Below are positions 1 through 8,220 of a stretch of DNA of 59,485 nucleotides, piece by piece (position 1 is the stretch's first letter; each line of letters starts with the position of its first letter). The position numbers were made by a program, and so were the translations under genes. This stretch comes from Planctomycetaceae bacterium (GTDB taxonomy: Bacteria > Planctomycetota > Phycisphaerae > Sedimentisphaerales > Anaerohalosphaeraceae): the NCBI GenBank assembly GCA_021372945.1, contig JAJFTK010000144.1, positions 1 to 59,485 on the forward strand, in the 5' to 3' direction. The notes below the pieces were generated by a model. That model was not told the DNA's origin. It was given only the letters and a program-made list of their open reading frames with translations, and ran no database searches.

Positions 1-171
1 TCAAGAAGGAACTAAAACTGGAGCGTTCATTACACGAAATACTCCAAATCATCAGTATCTTACTTTTCGAGAAAACCACGCTCAAACAAGCACTTACGGG
101 AGATTATTCTAATTTTAAAGAGCAACAAAACTATAACCAATTATCCTTGTTCGACTTATAATGGGACAGTA
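1..171 (+). mobile_element. right end of an IS4-like insertion sequence (partial)
   Basis: The window begins inside a transposase reading frame that stops at 161. The sequence 156-171 (TTATAATGGGACAGTA) is, read as its complement, a near match (14 of 16) to 59351-59366 (TACTGTCCCGTTAAAA) at the other end of the window. These look like the two terminal inverted repeats of one IS type, seen on two separate copies lying in the same orientation. The stop codon overlaps the terminal repeat. No target duplication can be judged because each copy is cut by the window edge. Confidence 0.6.
3..161 (+). CDS. IS4-like transposase, C-terminal fragment
   Basis: Only the last 52 codons are present; the frame is open from base 3 to the TAA at 159-161. 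The visible tail contains ILLFEKTTLKQAL followed by an Asn/Gln-rich stretch and ends NQLSLFDL. From family knowledge, an 'LFEK.P' block and an 'NQL.LFD' end are typical of the C-terminus of some IS4-family DDE transposases. The catalytic DDE residues lie outside the window, so activity cannot be judged. The family call rests on the tail motif plus the matching terminal inverted repeats at both window ends. Confidence 0.55.
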   Translation, partial: KKELKLERSLHEILQIISILLFEKTTLKQALTGDYSNFKEQQNYNQLSLFDL

Positions 172-863
172 CTGTTTTTCTACCCTAAAAGTCAACCATT
201 GAAGAAAAATTAACATTTTTCCAATTTTTGTTTACAAAATATAAAACTTACGATATTATATATATGGCAAGAGATAAATGCTCGAGCAGAGAGGAGGAAA
301 TGGGCATGAAAACGTGGTTCTTGTATTTTGTATCTATACCCTTCTATTCCTGCATTTTTTACATCAGCGCTAATTGTGTTGATCTGTGGCTAAATTACAA
401 AACACAAATTTCGCAAAACAAACCCAATTTCCATCACAGCCAACTCACCGTAACTCCTTATTATCTAAGAACTACGAACGACGAACTACGAACTGGCGCA
501 GCCAAAAACAAACCCAAACAAACCCAATTCAAAGCCATTTTTGAAAACTTCTTGATGCAGTTTTATAGATCGCGCAGCCTGTTTCGCCTATTTGGATTTT
601 CGTCATTCGGATTTGTTTCGGATTTCGAGATTCGAATTTCGAATTTGATGAATCTTGCTTTTTGCATTTTGATTTTTGATGTGTTCCGCGGCCCTCAGTA
701 TTTTTACCGAGCGGTTTTACAAAACAAACCCAATTTCCCGGAGGCTGCAATTTGCTCTAAGTCCTTGTCACTAAAGGAATAATCAATGATCACTAATCAA
801 TAATCAATGGAGAAGCGAAGCCACTTTTCATCAACTTTTGTGATGAAATTTTCAAATTATGCA
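172..863. repeat. gene-free, repeat-rich intergenic region
   Basis: No convincing gene is seen in about 690 bases. An identical 17-mer, CAAAACAAACCCAATTT, occurs at 414-430 and 720-736, with a diverged double copy at 508-530. There are also tandem-like stretches of ACTACGAAC (about 470-495), palindromic GATTCGAATTTCGAATTTG (about 628-648), and an AATCAATAATCAAT run near 783-805. Long open frames cross this region only because the repeats lack stops; the predicted peptide simply translates the repeat (NKPN blocks). The pattern is accumulated intergenic repeats next to an IS copy. Confidence 0.6.
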
Positions 864-2063
864 CTACAAACTCTTAATTCTGCGCAAGATCGTGTATTCC
901 GGCAGGGATTCGGGGATGGGGAGGATTTCGCCGTGATTGGCAAAAAGGCCTTCGGCGTTGGGCAGCGGGGAGGGCATCGTCAGCTTGCCGATGCGGTCAT
1001 CGGGAGAGAGGGTTTCGAGCACATCAGAGGCGAAGATTTTGTTTCGCACCTCGACCATGGAGCCGGCCCCAGTGGACTGGCGGACCGCCCCTACGAAGAT
1101 CGACTCGGCCTCTGAAAGGCTCTTGGCGGTCGAGTAGTCGTCGGGCCCGACGCCGCCCTTCATAAAGCCCGTCGAGTAGCCGCGGTTGGGCACCCGCCCC
1201 AGCAGCGTGTCGGCCTCGTCCTTCGAAAACAGCCGCCCATCCATGACTTGCCGGTAGAACGACACGATCGACGCCAGGTAATGGACGCTCTTCATTCGCC
1301 CCTCGATCTTGAACGAACTGACGCCCGCCTCACACAAAAGCGGCACATACTCCCACAGCGCAAGCTCTTTGCTGTTAAAGAGATAGAGCCCGCGCTCGTC
1401 CTCAAAGACGGGCATATATTGGCCCGGGCGCTCTTCTTCGACAACAAAGTACTTCCAGCGGCACGGGTGCTTGCACTGGCCGCGGTTGGCCCTTGCGCCC
1501 GCCAGGTAGTCGCTGATGGCGCACCTGCCGGAATAGCTAAAGCACACCGCCCCATGCACGAAAACCTCGGTTTCAATACTGCCGGCGGTATTTTGCTGAA
1601 TCTCGCGGATCTGTTCCAGCGACAGTTCCCTGGCCAGGTTCACCCTTGCCGCCCCCAATTCCCTGTACGCCAGCACGGTCTGCCAGCTCGTGGTATTGGC
1701 CTGGGTGCTGACGTGCAGCCTGGCCCGCAGGCCCATCCGCTTCAAAGCCGTCAAAACCCCCAAATCCGCTACGATAATGGCATCTGCGCCCATATCATCG
1801 ACCTGCCCTGCCATCTCAGTAAGCCTGCCGTACTCATCGCTGAACGGGTAGATGTTCAGGGTCACATAGCCCTTTTTGTCCCTTTCATGCAGGTATTTGA
1901 GCCCTTCGGCGGCTTCCTGGAGTGTGAAATTGCCGGCGTAGCTTCTAAGTGAGCCAAACTCCAGGCCGAAATAGACCGCATCAGCCCCATACTGGCAGGC
2001 CCATTTGAGCTTCTCCAGCGTTCCCGCCGGAGCCAGCAATTCTGTTTTAGATGTGTTTTTCAC
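864..2063 (-). CDS. U32 family peptidase-like protein (PrtC/TrhP/RlhA superfamily)
   Basis: The protein has about 399 residues from a GTG at 2063. The U32 signature is present at about residues 166-182 (EVFVHGAVCFSYSGRC, then AISDY). The start of the mature homology, ELLAPAGTLEKLKWACQYGA, is typical of the family's TIM-barrel N-terminus. Conserved cysteines follow (GQCKHPCRW), matching the cluster-ligand region of the RNA hydroxylase members. Members include putative collagenases and the RNA hydroxylation proteins TrhP and RlhA; sequence alone does not decide the substrate. An upstream ATG at 2189 would add a 42-residue low-complexity extension without homology, so GTG 2063 is preferred, although its ribosome binding site is weak. 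It is divergent from the TetR gene and could share its operator region. Confidence 0.85.
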   Translation of the reverse strand: MKNTSKTELLAPAGTLEKLKWACQYGADAVYFGLEFGSLRSYAGNFTLQEAAEGLKYLHERDKKGYVTLNIYPFSDEYGRLTEMAGQVDDMGADAIIVADLGVLTALKRMGLRARLHVSTQANTTSWQTVLAYRELGAARVNLARELSLEQIREIQQNTAGSIETEVFVHGAVCFSYSGRCAISDYLAGARANRGQCKHPCRWKYFVVEEERPGQYMPVFEDERGLYLFNSKELALWEYVPLLCEAGVSSFKIEGRMKSVHYLASIVSFYRQVMDGRLFSKDEADTLLGRVPNRGYSTGFMKGGVGPDDYSTAKSLSEAESIFVGAVRQSTGAGSMVEVRNKIFASDVLETLSPDDRIGKLTMPSPLPNAEGLFANHGEILPIPESLPEYTILRRIKSL

Positions 2064-2249
2064 TTTTTTAACACCATTTCTCTGTATTAGCGACACGATA
2101 ACCGCACGGCAACCCGGAATGGCGCTGACGCTTCCCGCTCGGGAACACCTTTGTGCTGCCATTTTGCGATATTTACGCCAAAAATCCAAATTTTTAACAA
2201 AAAAAGTAAATTAAACTGAACTTTCTTAATAATTTTCACGAAATTGATA

Positions 2250-2282
2250 TTGACTGTTTGGTCAGTTTTGACTAAATAGTCA
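2250..2282 (+). promoter_or_regulatory. TetR promoter with twin operator
   Basis: A promoter-like TTGACT (2250-2255) is followed after 17 bases by TAAATA (2273-2278). It is overlaid by two palindromes of the form TGACT-N4-GTCA: TGACTGTTTGGTCA (2251-2264) and TGACTAAATAGTCA (2269-2282), 18 bases centre to centre. One covers the -35 and the other the -10, as expected for an autorepressing TetR-family protein. Assignment to the adjacent regulator is inference. Confidence 0.6.
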
Positions 2283-2304
2283 TCCAATGGGTATAGGTGA
2301 TTGG

Positions 2305-2949
2305 ATGAGTGACTCACAAATTGCATTGCTGGAACCGAAAAGCCGCGTTAACAGGGCTGATAAGCGGGTCGCCCGCACGAAAAAGAAACTGCTGACGGCC
2401 GCCTTGGAGGTCTTCAGCGAGTGCGGAGTCGATGCCGCCACGATCGAGGACATCACGCAGCGTGCGGATTTGGGCAAGGGAACCTTTTACAGGCATTTCA
2501 GCGATAAGGCCGAAATCACAGCCTGCCTGGTGGAAGAGGCGCTGGAAAAGCTGAAGATGCAGCTTGACAGTAAGAGTAATGTGTCGAATTTTGAAGAAAT
2601 GCTTGAACATATAGTCAATGTTCACTATAAATTTTTCCAGGAAAATACAGAGGAATTTATACTGCTGTTCCAGGGCCGGCTTTTCTTGAAGCTGGACCGG
2701 CAGATCACCGAACAGATGGAAGGACCTTTTAACGGGTACCTGGAGTATATCGAAAACTTGATTTCGCCGTTTATCAGTGAAAAGGTGGAGCTGGTTCGAA
2801 TTCGTCGATTTGCGTGTGCCGTAGCGGGTTTCGTTTTCGGGTTCTTCTCGTTCGCCATGATCGGAATGGAATCGCAAGAGGTGGAAAACGGGATCAAATC
2901 GCTGCGTCAGAGTTTTGTAAAAAGTTTATCCCTGTTTTTGGTACAATAA
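2305..2949 (+). CDS. TetR/AcrR family transcriptional regulator
   Basis: The protein has 214 residues starting at ATG 2305, chosen because AGGTGA lies four bases upstream; an ATG at 2287 is possible but has no such site. The N-terminal TetR helix-turn-helix lies at about residues 24-70, with TIEDITQRADLGKGTFYRHF as the recognition segment. The C-terminal ligand-binding half is divergent and ends in a hydrophobic segment (FACAVAGFVFGFFSFAMIGM) that may form part of the dimer interface. It directly precedes the kamA-like cluster on the same strand with an 84-base gap, so it probably controls that cluster and itself through the twin operator at 2251-2282. The ligand is unknown. Confidence 0.9.
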   Translation: MSDSQIALLEPKSRVNRADKRVARTKKKLLTAALEVFSECGVDAATIEDITQRADLGKGTFYRHFSDKAEITACLVEEALEKLKMQLDSKSNVSNFEEMLEHIVNVHYKFFQENTEEFILLFQGRLFLKLDRQITEQMEGPFNGYLEYIENLISPFISEKVELVRIRRFACAVAGFVFGFFSFAMIGMESQEVENGIKSLRQSFVKSLSLFLVQ

Positions 2950-2958
2950 ACCGTAATA

Positions 2959-2973
2959 CGGGCATCCTGCCCG
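2959..2973 (+). promoter_or_regulatory. short hairpin between the TetR gene and kamA
   Basis: CGGGCAtccTGCCCG is a perfect 6-bp-arm hairpin ten bases after the TetR stop codon. No T-run follows, so it is not a standard intrinsic terminator. It could be a processing site or one of the REP-like palindromes common in this window. Confidence 0.3.
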
Positions 2974-3033
2974 GTATGCAATAAAGGACGGGCCAGACGC
3001 CCGCGTTCTCAAATTAAGAAAGGATTGCTGAAA

Positions 3034-4395
3034 ATGCAGCAGGAAATTCAGCCGGTCACGCCGGCAGTCACGGAAGAGCAAGCCTCTGAGCCTCCTAGTA
3101 CTATGAGGGCGGCCCAAACGCCCTCATCCTGTCAAGACGAACCCTTATGTAAAAAGCTTAGCCAATGGAATGATTGGCGATGGCAAATTCGCAACCGCAT
3201 TCGATCCCTGGATCAATTGGCACGCTATGTGCCGTCACTGTCGGGCCGAAGCGAGTTGCAGAAGGTCATCGCCAAGTACCCGATGGCGATCACGCCGTAC
3301 TACGCCTCGCTGATCCAGCATGCGGATGTATCGGACCCGATCTTCCGCATGAGCGTGCCGAACCTGCGCGAGATGTTCGACCCGCCTTGCCTGACCGACG
3401 ACCCGCTGGAAGAGCATGAAGACATGCCCGTGCCCGGATTGGTACACCGCTACCGTGACCGCGCGCTGTTGATCGCGACAACAATGTGCTCGATGTACTG
3501 CCGTCATTGCACACGCAAGCGCATCGCGGGCACGCGCGAAAACGCGATCTCGGCGCGTCGCCTGCGCCAGGTGCAGGAGTACCTGTTCAACCACCCGGAG
3601 ATCTCCGATGTGATCGTCTCCGGCGGCGACCCGCTGACCATGTCCGACGCGGCCATCGAGGCGGTGCTGTCGATGCTGAGGTCGGTCCCGTCCGTGCAGA
3701 TCATCCGGATCGGAACGCGTGTTCCGGTCGTGCTTCCGATGCGCATTACGGATGAGCTGGTGAGCATGCTCAAGCGGTATCACCCGCTGTGGATCAATAC
3801 GCATTTCAATCACCCGAACGAGTTGACGGATCAATCGCGAGCGGCCTGCGAGAAACTCGCTGACGCCGGTATTCCGCTGGGCAACCAGACGGTGCTGCTG
3901 CGCGGCGTGAACGATGACCCGCAGATCATCGAAGAACTTTGCCGCGGGCTCATTCGAACCCGCGTGCGGCCGTACTACATGTACCAGTGCGACCTTGTCC
4001 GCGGCGTCGAGCATTTCCGTACGTCCGTTCGCAAGGGGATGGAGATCATGGAATACCTGCGCGGACGCGTTAGCGGGATCGCGATCCCGACGTTCGTGGT
4101 CGATGCGCCGCACGGCGGCGGCAAAATCCCCGTCCTGCCCAACTATGTGGTCACGATGAGCCCGACGCATACGGTCCTGCGCAACTACGAAGGCCTGCTC
4201 GTCAGCTACCCCGAGCCCGGCGTCGATATGGAATCGACCGTCGAACCGGCTTCGGGACAGGCGGGCGTCTGGGAACTGGCTTGCGGCAAGGCCGACGTCA
4301 TCCAGCCGGCCCACACGACGCGGATGGACCGCCGTGAAAAGATCACCGCAAAACGCGGTGCTGCTCGCGGAACCGGCTACCTGTTTGACGCGTAG
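3034..4395 (+). CDS. kamA: KamA family radical SAM protein (lysine 2,3-aminomutase-like)
   Basis: The protein has 453 residues from ATG 3034; AGAAAGGA sits nine bases upstream, which disfavours the TTG at 3025. The radical SAM cluster motif CSMYCRHC is at 152-159 (Cys152, Cys156, Cys159). The PLP-binding region carries HGGGK with Lys364, as in lysine 2,3-aminomutases. The N-terminal WNDWRWQIRNRI and ITPYYASLI blocks match the family. Lysine 2,3-aminomutase converts L-lysine to beta-lysine using a [4Fe-4S] cluster, SAM and PLP; relatives act on glutamate or arginine, or on elongation factor P lysine (EpmB, a shorter protein). The length and GGGK motif favour a free amino acid aminomutase. It opens a five-gene cluster, and its partner enzymes suggest that the beta-amino acid is acetylated, ligated and deacetylated. 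The substrate is inferred. Confidence 0.85.
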   Translation: MQQEIQPVTPAVTEEQASEPPSTMRAAQTPSSCQDEPLCKKLSQWNDWRWQIRNRIRSLDQLARYVPSLSGRSELQKVIAKYPMAITPYYASLIQHADVSDPIFRMSVPNLREMFDPPCLTDDPLEEHEDMPVPGLVHRYRDRALLIATTMCSMYCRHCTRKRIAGTRENAISARRLRQVQEYLFNHPEISDVIVSGGDPLTMSDAAIEAVLSMLRSVPSVQIIRIGTRVPVVLPMRITDELVSMLKRYHPLWINTHFNHPNELTDQSRAACEKLADAGIPLGNQTVLLRGVNDDPQIIEELCRGLIRTRVRPYYMYQCDLVRGVEHFRTSVRKGMEIMEYLRGRVSGIAIPTFVVDAPHGGGKIPVLPNYVVTMSPTHTVLRNYEGLLVSYPEPGVDMESTVEPASGQAGVWELACGKADVIQPAHTTRMDRREKITAKRGAARGTGYLFDA

Positions 4396-4436
4396 TACCT
4401 CGGAAATCAGCCCATAAGATATAGGAAGGCTTGTTG

Positions 4437-6206
4437 ATGATCCGAATCGTACGCATCTATCGAACCGTTTTGCCGATCGAAAAGGAACGCATTGCGCAGG
4501 TGCAGGAGATCTTTCGCCAGCACTTTGGCGCCGTTGCAGACTATGCGGACAAGCTGCCGGAGCTGCTGGATAACCCCATCAAGTACGGCTATACGTCCGT
4601 TCTGCTGGTCAGTGAAACCACGCTGGGCCAAGTGACGGGGTTTTCGCTGTTTTTCTATTTTCCGAATGTGCGAAGCGCATACCTGGACTTTCTGGCGGTG
4701 CGCAAAGATATTCGCGGCGGCGGCACCGGAAGCGCCCTCTATGAGGCCACGCGCCAATACTGCCAGGAGATGAATTGCCACGGGCTATTCCTCGAATCCC
4801 TTTCCGCCGACGCCGCGCTCGTCAAGGATCCCGCCGTCCTTAAGGAAAATCAGGGGCGCCTGCGTTTTTACGAAAACTACGGCGCCCGCCCGATCATCAA
4901 CACCGCCTATGAAACGCCGGTGGGCAACTATCCTGCGCCGCATCTGCTGTATGACGATTTGGATTCGCACCACCCGCTTGGCCGCTCGCAGTGCCGCGCA
5001 GTGATGCGCACCATTCTCGAAAAAAAATATAGTCACCTGGTAACGCCTGATTATATCGAGCGTGTCGTTCGATCGGTCGTGGATGACCCGGTGCGCATCC
5101 GCCCGCCCAAGTACATCAAGTCGGAACCTGCCGAAGCACCCGGCGATCATTCCCGCCGGCGTCTGCAAAAGCCCTTTGTCATGGTCAGCGGCACTGCCCA
5201 TGCGATTCACCATGTCCGCGAACGCGGCTATGTCGAGCGGCCCGCCCGCGTCAAGGCCATCCAGTCCGTGCTCGACCAGACGGGCCTCTTTCGCACGGCG
5301 TCTCCGCGGCATTTCGGACAAGAACATGTCACCGCCGTTCATGACACCGATTTTGTCCGCTATCTCAAGACCGTCTGCCAGAAATTGCAGTCCAGGCGGC
5401 CCGTCTATCCTTATGTCTTTCCCATCCGCCGCCCGGAACGCAAGCCGCGTGAGCTGGCCGTTCGAGCGGGCTATTACTGCATCGACACGTTCACCCCGCT
5501 CGACAAGAACGCCTTCAAAGCGGCCCGCGCCGCCGTCGATGTGGCCCTCAGCAGCGCCGATGAACTCCTTCTGGGCGCCAGTCCCGTTTACGCCCTTTGC
5601 CGTCCGCCCGGCCACCATGCCGAGCGCAAGACCTTTGGCGGTTTCTGTTATTTCAACAACACTGCGATCGCCGCCAATTATTTGTCGCGTCACGGCAAGG
5701 TTGCAGTTCTGGATATCGATTTTCATCACGGCAATGGCACGCAGGACATTTTCTATGCCCGCCGCGACGTGCTGACCTGTTCCATTCACGGCCACCCCAA
5801 TTTTGCCTACCCGTATTTCAGCGGCTTTGCCGACGAAACCGGCGAAGGCCCCGGCAAAGGCTTCAATCACAATTTCTGCCTGCAGGACAATGCCGGCCCG
5901 GCGATCTATTTGGCAACGCTCGAAAAGGCCCTGGCGCAGGTACATCGTTTCCAACCGCTGTTCCTGGTGCTCGCTTTGGGCTTTGATACGATGCGGGGCG
6001 ACCCGACCGGCTCGTTCGATCTGCAGCCCGAGACCATGCGAAAGATCGGCGCCGCCGTGGCGTCCATGAACCTGCCGACCCTGGTCGTACAGGAGGGCGG
6101 CTACAGCTTAAAGAATCTCAAGTCCGGCTCGGTCGCTCTCTTCAGGGGCTTTTCCGATGTGCTGCATCAAAAAGAAAAACTGAAAATCAACGGGAACGGT
6201 AAATGA
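4437..6206 (+). CDS. GNAT acetyltransferase-histone deacetylase-like fusion
   Basis: The protein has 589 residues from ATG 4437, with AGGAAGG upstream. Residues about 1-150 form a GNAT domain with the acetyl-CoA loop RKDIRGGGTGSAL at about 89. After a linker, residues about 235-580 form a class II-type deacetylase / acetylpolyamine amidohydrolase domain: RPPGHHAER with the catalytic His pair 393-394, DIDFHHGNG with zinc ligands Asp428 and His430, GFD with Asp517, and GGY with Tyr556. All catalytic residues are intact. One polypeptide thus carries opposite activities, acetyl addition and removal. Its stop overlaps the next start by four bases (ATGA), implying translational coupling. Next to kamA the likely substrates are small amines such as beta-lysine derivatives rather than histones; this is inference. 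Confidence 0.85.
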   Translation: MIRIVRIYRTVLPIEKERIAQVQEIFRQHFGAVADYADKLPELLDNPIKYGYTSVLLVSETTLGQVTGFSLFFYFPNVRSAYLDFLAVRKDIRGGGTGSALYEATRQYCQEMNCHGLFLESLSADAALVKDPAVLKENQGRLRFYENYGARPIINTAYETPVGNYPAPHLLYDDLDSHHPLGRSQCRAVMRTILEKKYSHLVTPDYIERVVRSVVDDPVRIRPPKYIKSEPAEAPGDHSRRRLQKPFVMVSGTAHAIHHVRERGYVERPARVKAIQSVLDQTGLFRTASPRHFGQEHVTAVHDTDFVRYLKTVCQKLQSRRPVYPYVFPIRRPERKPRELAVRAGYYCIDTFTPLDKNAFKAARAAVDVALSSADELLLGASPVYALCRPPGHHAERKTFGGFCYFNNTAIAANYLSRHGKVAVLDIDFHHGNGTQDIFYARRDVLTCSIHGHPNFAYPYFSGFADETGEGPGKGFNHNFCLQDNAGPAIYLATLEKALAQVHRFQPLFLVLALGFDTMRGDPTGSFDLQPETMRKIGAAVASMNLPTLVVQEGGYSLKNLKSGSVALFRGFSDVLHQKEKLKINGNGK

Positions 6207-7216
6207 AACCACTTATTGGGTTAGTCTATGACTTAAGGAGCGAGTACCTGGCGCAGGGATTCTCGGAGGACGATGTCGCCGAGTTTGATTCGGATGCCAC
6301 GCTTGCGTCGCTCGAACAGACAATCCAGGATTGCGGCTATCGCACGGAGCGTATTGGTAACGGCAAGACTCTGTCGCTGAAACTGGCCGCCGGGCACCGG
6401 TGGGATATGGTGTTCAATATCGCCGAGGGCATCGGCGGACGATGCCGCGAGGCCTACGTGCCTGCGATGCTGGAACTTTACGGCATCCCGTACACGTTTT
6501 CCGACCCGCTGGTCTGTGCGCTGACGCTGGACAAGGCCATGACCAAGCGCATTGTCGCCCAGCATGGCCTGGCAACACCTGCGTTTTCGGTGATTGAGCG
6601 TATCAGTCAATTGTCAGCGCTGTCACTGAAGTACCCGCTCTTTGCCAAACCGCTGGCCGAAGGCACCGGCAAGGGCATTGACCAGAATTCACATATCGAT
6701 ACGCCTCATCAGCTTCAATCGGTCTGTGCGGCGCTGCTGGCCAAATATAATCAGCCGGTCCTGGTCGAGGAATTTCTGCCGGGACGCGAGTTTACGACCG
6801 GCATTCTCGGCACGGGCGCCGACGCTCGTGTGATCGGCACGATGGAAATTCACATGCGGAACCAAAACGAGCCGGCGATCTATTCTTACTTGAATAAGGA
6901 AGAATGCGAATCGCAGATCGATTACAGCACCCTGACCGCCCAGCCGCTCAAGGACCAGGTCGAGACGCTCGCCCTGCGCAGCTACCAGGTGCTTCAGTGC
7001 CGCGATTCCGGCAGAGTGGACATCCGCTGTGACGCGGCGGGTAAGCCCTGCTTCATCGAGATCAATCCGCTGGCCGGCCTGCACCCGCAGCATTCGGACC
7101 TGCCCATGATCTGCACGCGGCATGATATGAGCTATCAAACACTCATCGGTTCCATCCTGCAGAGCGCCTTCGCCCGCGCCGACAGAAAGAGCGATTCCGC
7201 ATGGACCGTGTGCTGA
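6203..7216 (+). CDS. ATP-grasp ligase, D-Ala-D-Ala ligase-like (first copy)
   Basis: The protein has 337 residues. The N-terminal half has DMVFNIAEG, comparable to the VFN.LHG block of D-alanine-D-alanine ligases. The ATP-grasp core has the lysine segment LFAKPLAEGTGKGI, the adenine-contact VLVEEFLPGREF, and the magnesium-binding block GRVDIRC...CFIEINPLAG with Asp, Glu and Asn in place. It is predicted to join a carboxylate to an amine via an acyl phosphate. It overlaps the upstream fusion gene by four bases and the next ligase by 16. It is not expected to be the cell's peptidoglycan Ddl, given the metabolic neighbours and the paired paralogue; substrates are unknown. Confidence 0.8.
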   Translation: MKPLIGLVYDLRSEYLAQGFSEDDVAEFDSDATLASLEQTIQDCGYRTERIGNGKTLSLKLAAGHRWDMVFNIAEGIGGRCREAYVPAMLELYGIPYTFSDPLVCALTLDKAMTKRIVAQHGLATPAFSVIERISQLSALSLKYPLFAKPLAEGTGKGIDQNSHIDTPHQLQSVCAALLAKYNQPVLVEEFLPGREFTTGILGTGADARVIGTMEIHMRNQNEPAIYSYLNKEECESQIDYSTLTAQPLKDQVETLALRSYQVLQCRDSGRVDIRCDAAGKPCFIEINPLAGLHPQHSDLPMICTRHDMSYQTLIGSILQSAFARADRKSDSAWTVC

Positions 7217-8220
7217 TTCTGCACAACACATTCGGCTGCCCCGATGACCCGCTCTATCAGAGCCGTGCCGGGGTGATGGACCAGGTTGGCGCCGTGGAGC
7301 AGTCGCTAAACAAACTTGGTACCGACTATCAAATCGTTCCCGTCGAAAACCTAAAACACCTGACCGCCTTACTGACTTCGCGTCCGGAAAGGCTCCTCTT
7401 CAACCTCGCCGAAGAATTCACCGGTTCCGCCGATGCCTGCTATGCTCCGGCCATCTGTGACGCCTTCGGCAAATCCTGCACCGGCAATGACACGCCGGCG
7501 CTGCTCTTGGCGCTCAATAAGATGCACGCCAAGGCAATTCTTTCGCAGGCCGGTCTTCCCTGCCCGCAGGGCATGGTTTGCCAACCGAATCGTCCAATTG
7601 ATCTGAGTCGGCTGCCCGCGGGCCGCTACATTCTCAAGCCCGCCTGCTCCGACGCCAGCGAGGGCATCACTGCCGACTCTGTTGTTGAGCTTGCGGCCGA
7701 TCTTCCGAAGGCGCTGAAATATATCAGCGGCCTGCACACACAATTTAATCAGCCCGTGATCGTCGAACAGTTCATCCCTGCTCGGGAATTGAACGTGTCG
7801 GTTATTGAGATGAACGGCACGCCGACCGTGATGCCGTTGGCGGAGATCGATTTTTCGGCCTTCGAGCCGGCCATGCACAAGATCGTCGATTACGCCGCCA
7901 AGTGGCACCCCGATTCGTTCGGCTTCAATAATACCCCGCGCAAGATCCCCGCCGACCTGCCGCAGCAAACGGCCAAGCGCGTCCGCTCGCTGGCAGTGGC
8001 CGCCTGGGATGCGCTTGGCTGCCGCGATTATGCCCGCGTGGATTTTCGCCTCGACGAAACGCTCAATCCCTACATCCTCGAAATCAATCCCAACCCCGAT
8101 ATCTCGCCCGATGCCGGCTTTGCCGCCGCCATCGCCGCCGCCGGCATTGCTTACGAACGATTTGTGGAAATGATGCTGGACAACGCGCAGAAACGTTTGT
8201 CATTAAGGAACATTAAATGA
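7201..8220 (+). CDS. ATP-grasp ligase, D-Ala-D-Ala ligase-like (second copy)
   Basis: The protein has 339 residues, with the start inside the end of the previous ligase gene. Core motifs are LLFNLAEEF, the ATP-binding lysine segment YILKPACSDASEGI, VIVEQFIPARELNVSV, and the metal block YARVDFRLD...YILEINPNPD. The two ligases share an overall plan but differ clearly in sequence, so they probably act on different acceptor substrates rather than being a recent duplication. Side-by-side ATP-grasp enzymes downstream of an aminomutase point to stepwise assembly of a small peptide-like product. That product is inferred, not seen. The stop overlaps the next start by four bases. Confidence 0.8.
   Translation: MDRVLILHNTFGCPDDPLYQSRAGVMDQVGAVEQSLNKLGTDYQIVPVENLKHLTALLTSRPERLLFNLAEEFTGSADACYAPAICDAFGKSCTGNDTPALLLALNKMHAKAILSQAGLPCPQGMVCQPNRPIDLSRLPAGRYILKPACSDASEGITADSVVELAADLPKALKYISGLHTQFNQPVIVEQFIPARELNVSVIEMNGTPTVMPLAEIDFSAFEPAMHKIVDYAAKWHPDSFGFNNTPRKIPADLPQQTAKRVRSLAVAAWDALGCRDYARVDFRLDETLNPYILEINPNPDISPDAGFAAAIAAAGIAYERFVEMMLDNAQKRLSLRNIK

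Noticed and set aside
228..782. A 184-residue open frame in the left gap
   Set aside because: It is AT-rich, translates repeats (NKPN blocks), has no family features and overlaps an antisense frame of the same kind.
1248..1952. A 234-residue frame opposite the U32 gene
   Set aside because: It is a shadow of the U32 coding sequence, with low-complexity His/Gln/Arg content and no ribosome binding site.
3235..4314. A 359-residue frame opposite kamA
   Set aside because: It mirrors the high-GC kamA frame; its composition (Arg, His, Asp) is typical of an antisense shadow.
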